Assembly: GCA_017613335.1 (NCBI GenBank)
Contig: JAGAEB010000059.1
Coordinates: forward strand, 1-15,093
Direction: 5' to 3'
From: Methanosarcinaceae archaeon
Lineage (GTDB): Archaea; Halobacteriota; Methanosarcinia; Methanosarcinales; Methanosarcinaceae
DNA: 15,093 nt
In this document: piece by piece, positions 14,475-15,093 of the stretch
How the letters are laid out: each line of letters begins with the position of its first letter
How positions within the stretch are numbered: position 1 is the first letter of the stretch
Made by a program: the position numbers and the translations under genes
The notes under the pieces: generated by a model
The model's input: the letters and a program-made list of their open reading frames with translations, nothing else
What the model was told of the DNA's origin: nothing
Databases searched by the model: none

Positions 14475-14651
14475 ATGCTTCTGTCCATCGCCACGCTCGA
14501 AATTATCATATTGGTTATTATCGCATCAGATCTCAGCGAAAATGAGTCATCAAAAACAATATTCTGTATTCTTATTTCCGTTCCTGCTTTCCTGTGGTGT
14601 TATTGTCGTTTTATCTTAAACAGACATCGGACTCACAGGAGCACCATTTAA
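14475..14651 (+). CDS. Possible two-helix membrane peptide (58 aa)
   Basis: A 58-residue frame with two hydrophobic helices, residues 1-18 (LLSIATLEIIILVIIA) and about 29-47 (IFCILISVPAFLWCYCRF), joined by an acidic loop DLSENESS and ending in a basic tail RHRTHR, which suits a cytoplasmic C-terminus. The frame is open upstream to a TGA at 14412-14414, and the preceding residues (YYYPWRTLYKN) are also plausible coding sequence without any start codon. This suggests either initiation at 14475 with a poor ribosome binding site or a 5'-truncated gene. No family was recognised. Confidence 0.35.
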   Translation: MLLSIATLEIIILVIIASDLSENESSKTIFCILISVPAFLWCYCRFILNRHRTHRSTI

Positions 14652-14711
14652 ATATGTCATTCGACATAATATGTTATTGATGATGTCTGATTATAAAAAT
14701 CGGTGATTAAA

Positions 14712-14853
14712 ATGATGATCGGAGAGTCATACGAACCTGTATACCAACCTATCAAAAGTCTCCCTGTATCGGGAATCAATGGGTCTCTCACACGAAGAGA
14801 TCCAAAAACTTCGTAAATTCCTGAATGAGAACGCAAAAACCCGTCAGGATTAA
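14712..14853 (+). pseudogene. Frameshifted first copy of the 46-codon tandem gene
   Basis: Homologous to the intact copy at 14938-15078 along its whole length. ATG at 14712 is preceded by GGTGAT (14702-14707), a good ribosome binding site. Reading stays in register through LPVSG (17-21), then one extra base (about T14776, GGAATCAATGGG against GGAACAATGGG in copy 2) shifts the frame and gives a stop at 14814-14816 after 34 residues. With that base ignored, the frame continues MGLSHEE and ends KTRQD at TAA 14851-14853, exactly as in copy 2. Corrected, the two proteins share 28 of 46 residues. Decay, a sequencing error or deliberate frameshifting are all possible; a restart at ATG 14779 would give a 24-residue peptide. 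Confidence 0.6.
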
Positions 14854-14872
14854 AAACTGCGATTATGATCAT

Positions 14873-14913
14873 CCGGATCTCTGATCCGGCTCATCATGCC
14901 GGATTCCTGAGAT
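14873..14913. repeat. Overlapping hairpins between the two small-gene copies
   Basis: CCGGATC (14873-14879) can pair with GATCCGG (14883-14889). Alternatively ATCCGGC (14884-14890) pairs with GCCGGAT (14898-14904), with an outer ATCTC/GAGAT stem (14877-14881 with 14909-14913). The two folds are mutually exclusive. A run of A (14920-14926) follows on the plus strand, so it would look like a terminator only on the minus strand. Confidence 0.45.
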
Positions 14914-14937
14914 GACGATAAAAAAAGGATGATAATA

Positions 14938-15078
14938 ATGCTGATCATTGAGTCCTATACACCTGTCTGCCACCCTTTCGAACGTCTCCCTGTGTCAGGA
15001 ACAATGGGTCTCTCAAGTGAGGATGCCCGGGCTCTGTGGAAATTCCCGGCTGAGAACACAAAAACCCGTCAGGATTAA
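14938..15078 (+). CDS. Conserved small protein of a tandem family (46 aa)
   Basis: A complete 46-residue frame with AGGATGAT ten to three bases before ATG as a ribosome binding site. The sequence starts MLIIESYTPV, contains LPVSGTMGLSSEDARALW (17-34) and ends ENTKTRQD. Comparison with the frameshifted copy upstream shows conservation at the protein level: E-S-Y-x-P-V, LPVSG-x-MGLS-x-E, KF-x-x-EN-x-KTRQD are kept, while many codons differ silently. No membrane segment, signal peptide or metal-binding cysteine pattern is seen. The family is not recognised. The bases after the stop (15079-15093) repeat those after copy 1, so a further copy may lie beyond the window. Confidence 0.65.
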   Translation: MLIIESYTPVCHPFERLPVSGTMGLSSEDARALWKFPAENTKTRQD

Positions 15079-15093
15079 AACCGCGATCGTGAT

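Noticed and set aside
14657..14872. A 71-codon minus-strand frame over copy 1 of the small gene
   Set aside because: The equivalent minus-strand frame in copy 2 is broken and its sequence is not conserved, whereas the plus-strand frame is conserved between copies.

Overview
The window looks like chromosomal DNA of a methanogenic euryarchaeon, most likely of the Methanomicrobia and perhaps Methanomicrobiales. The main evidence is a complete A-type ATP synthase operon in the order H-I-K-E-C-F-A-B-D, a proteolipid of only 72 residues, TATA-box promoters, GGTGAT/GGAGG-type ribosome binding sites and a [4Fe-4S]-type PurF. The genus is inferred from gene content and gene order only; no database was consulted.

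Layout. Positions 1-404 hold no gene: two nested tandem-repeat arrays and then two hairpin terminators that serve the leftward purF (405-1856, glutamine PRPP amidotransferase). A 378-base divergent region (1857-2234) carries a strong TATA element and a 27-bp tandem repeat placed in the leader of a rightward polyprenyl diphosphate synthase (2235-3116). A T-rich, repeat-filled stretch (3117-3512) leads to a radical SAM/SPASM-type enzyme (start chosen at 3513). Its reading frame runs on, without a stop, through a long hairpin and a second repeat array to 5141. After a 270-base gap with a clear TATA box come nine tightly packed ATP synthase genes (5412-13780), ended by a composite hairpin/T-tract terminator. 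The last 1.2 kb (13870-15093) is of poorer quality: overlapping short reading frames in three successive frames, a possible two-helix membrane peptide, and two tandem copies of a 46-codon gene, the first of which is frameshifted.

How the genes work together. atpH and atpE form the peripheral stalks, atpI and atpK the membrane ion-translocating sector, atpC, atpF and atpD the central stalk and its docking collar, and atpA/atpB the catalytic head. Together they make the complete A1Ao machine that converts the ion gradient into ATP. The prenyl synthase would supply isoprenoid chains for membrane ether lipids or a lipid electron carrier. Its promoter closely resembles that of the ATP synthase operon (21 of 23 aligned positions, by eye), which suggests a shared expression programme for membrane and energy functions. 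PurF commits PRPP to purine (ATP/GTP) synthesis. The radical SAM enzyme has no assignable substrate.

Most interesting points: the duplicated 46-aa small-protein family at the right edge, the hairpin placed exactly between the proteolipid gene and atpE, the matched promoters of the prenyl synthase and ATP synthase, the 27-bp repeat leader, and the radical SAM frame that reads through repeats resembling those upstream of its own start.
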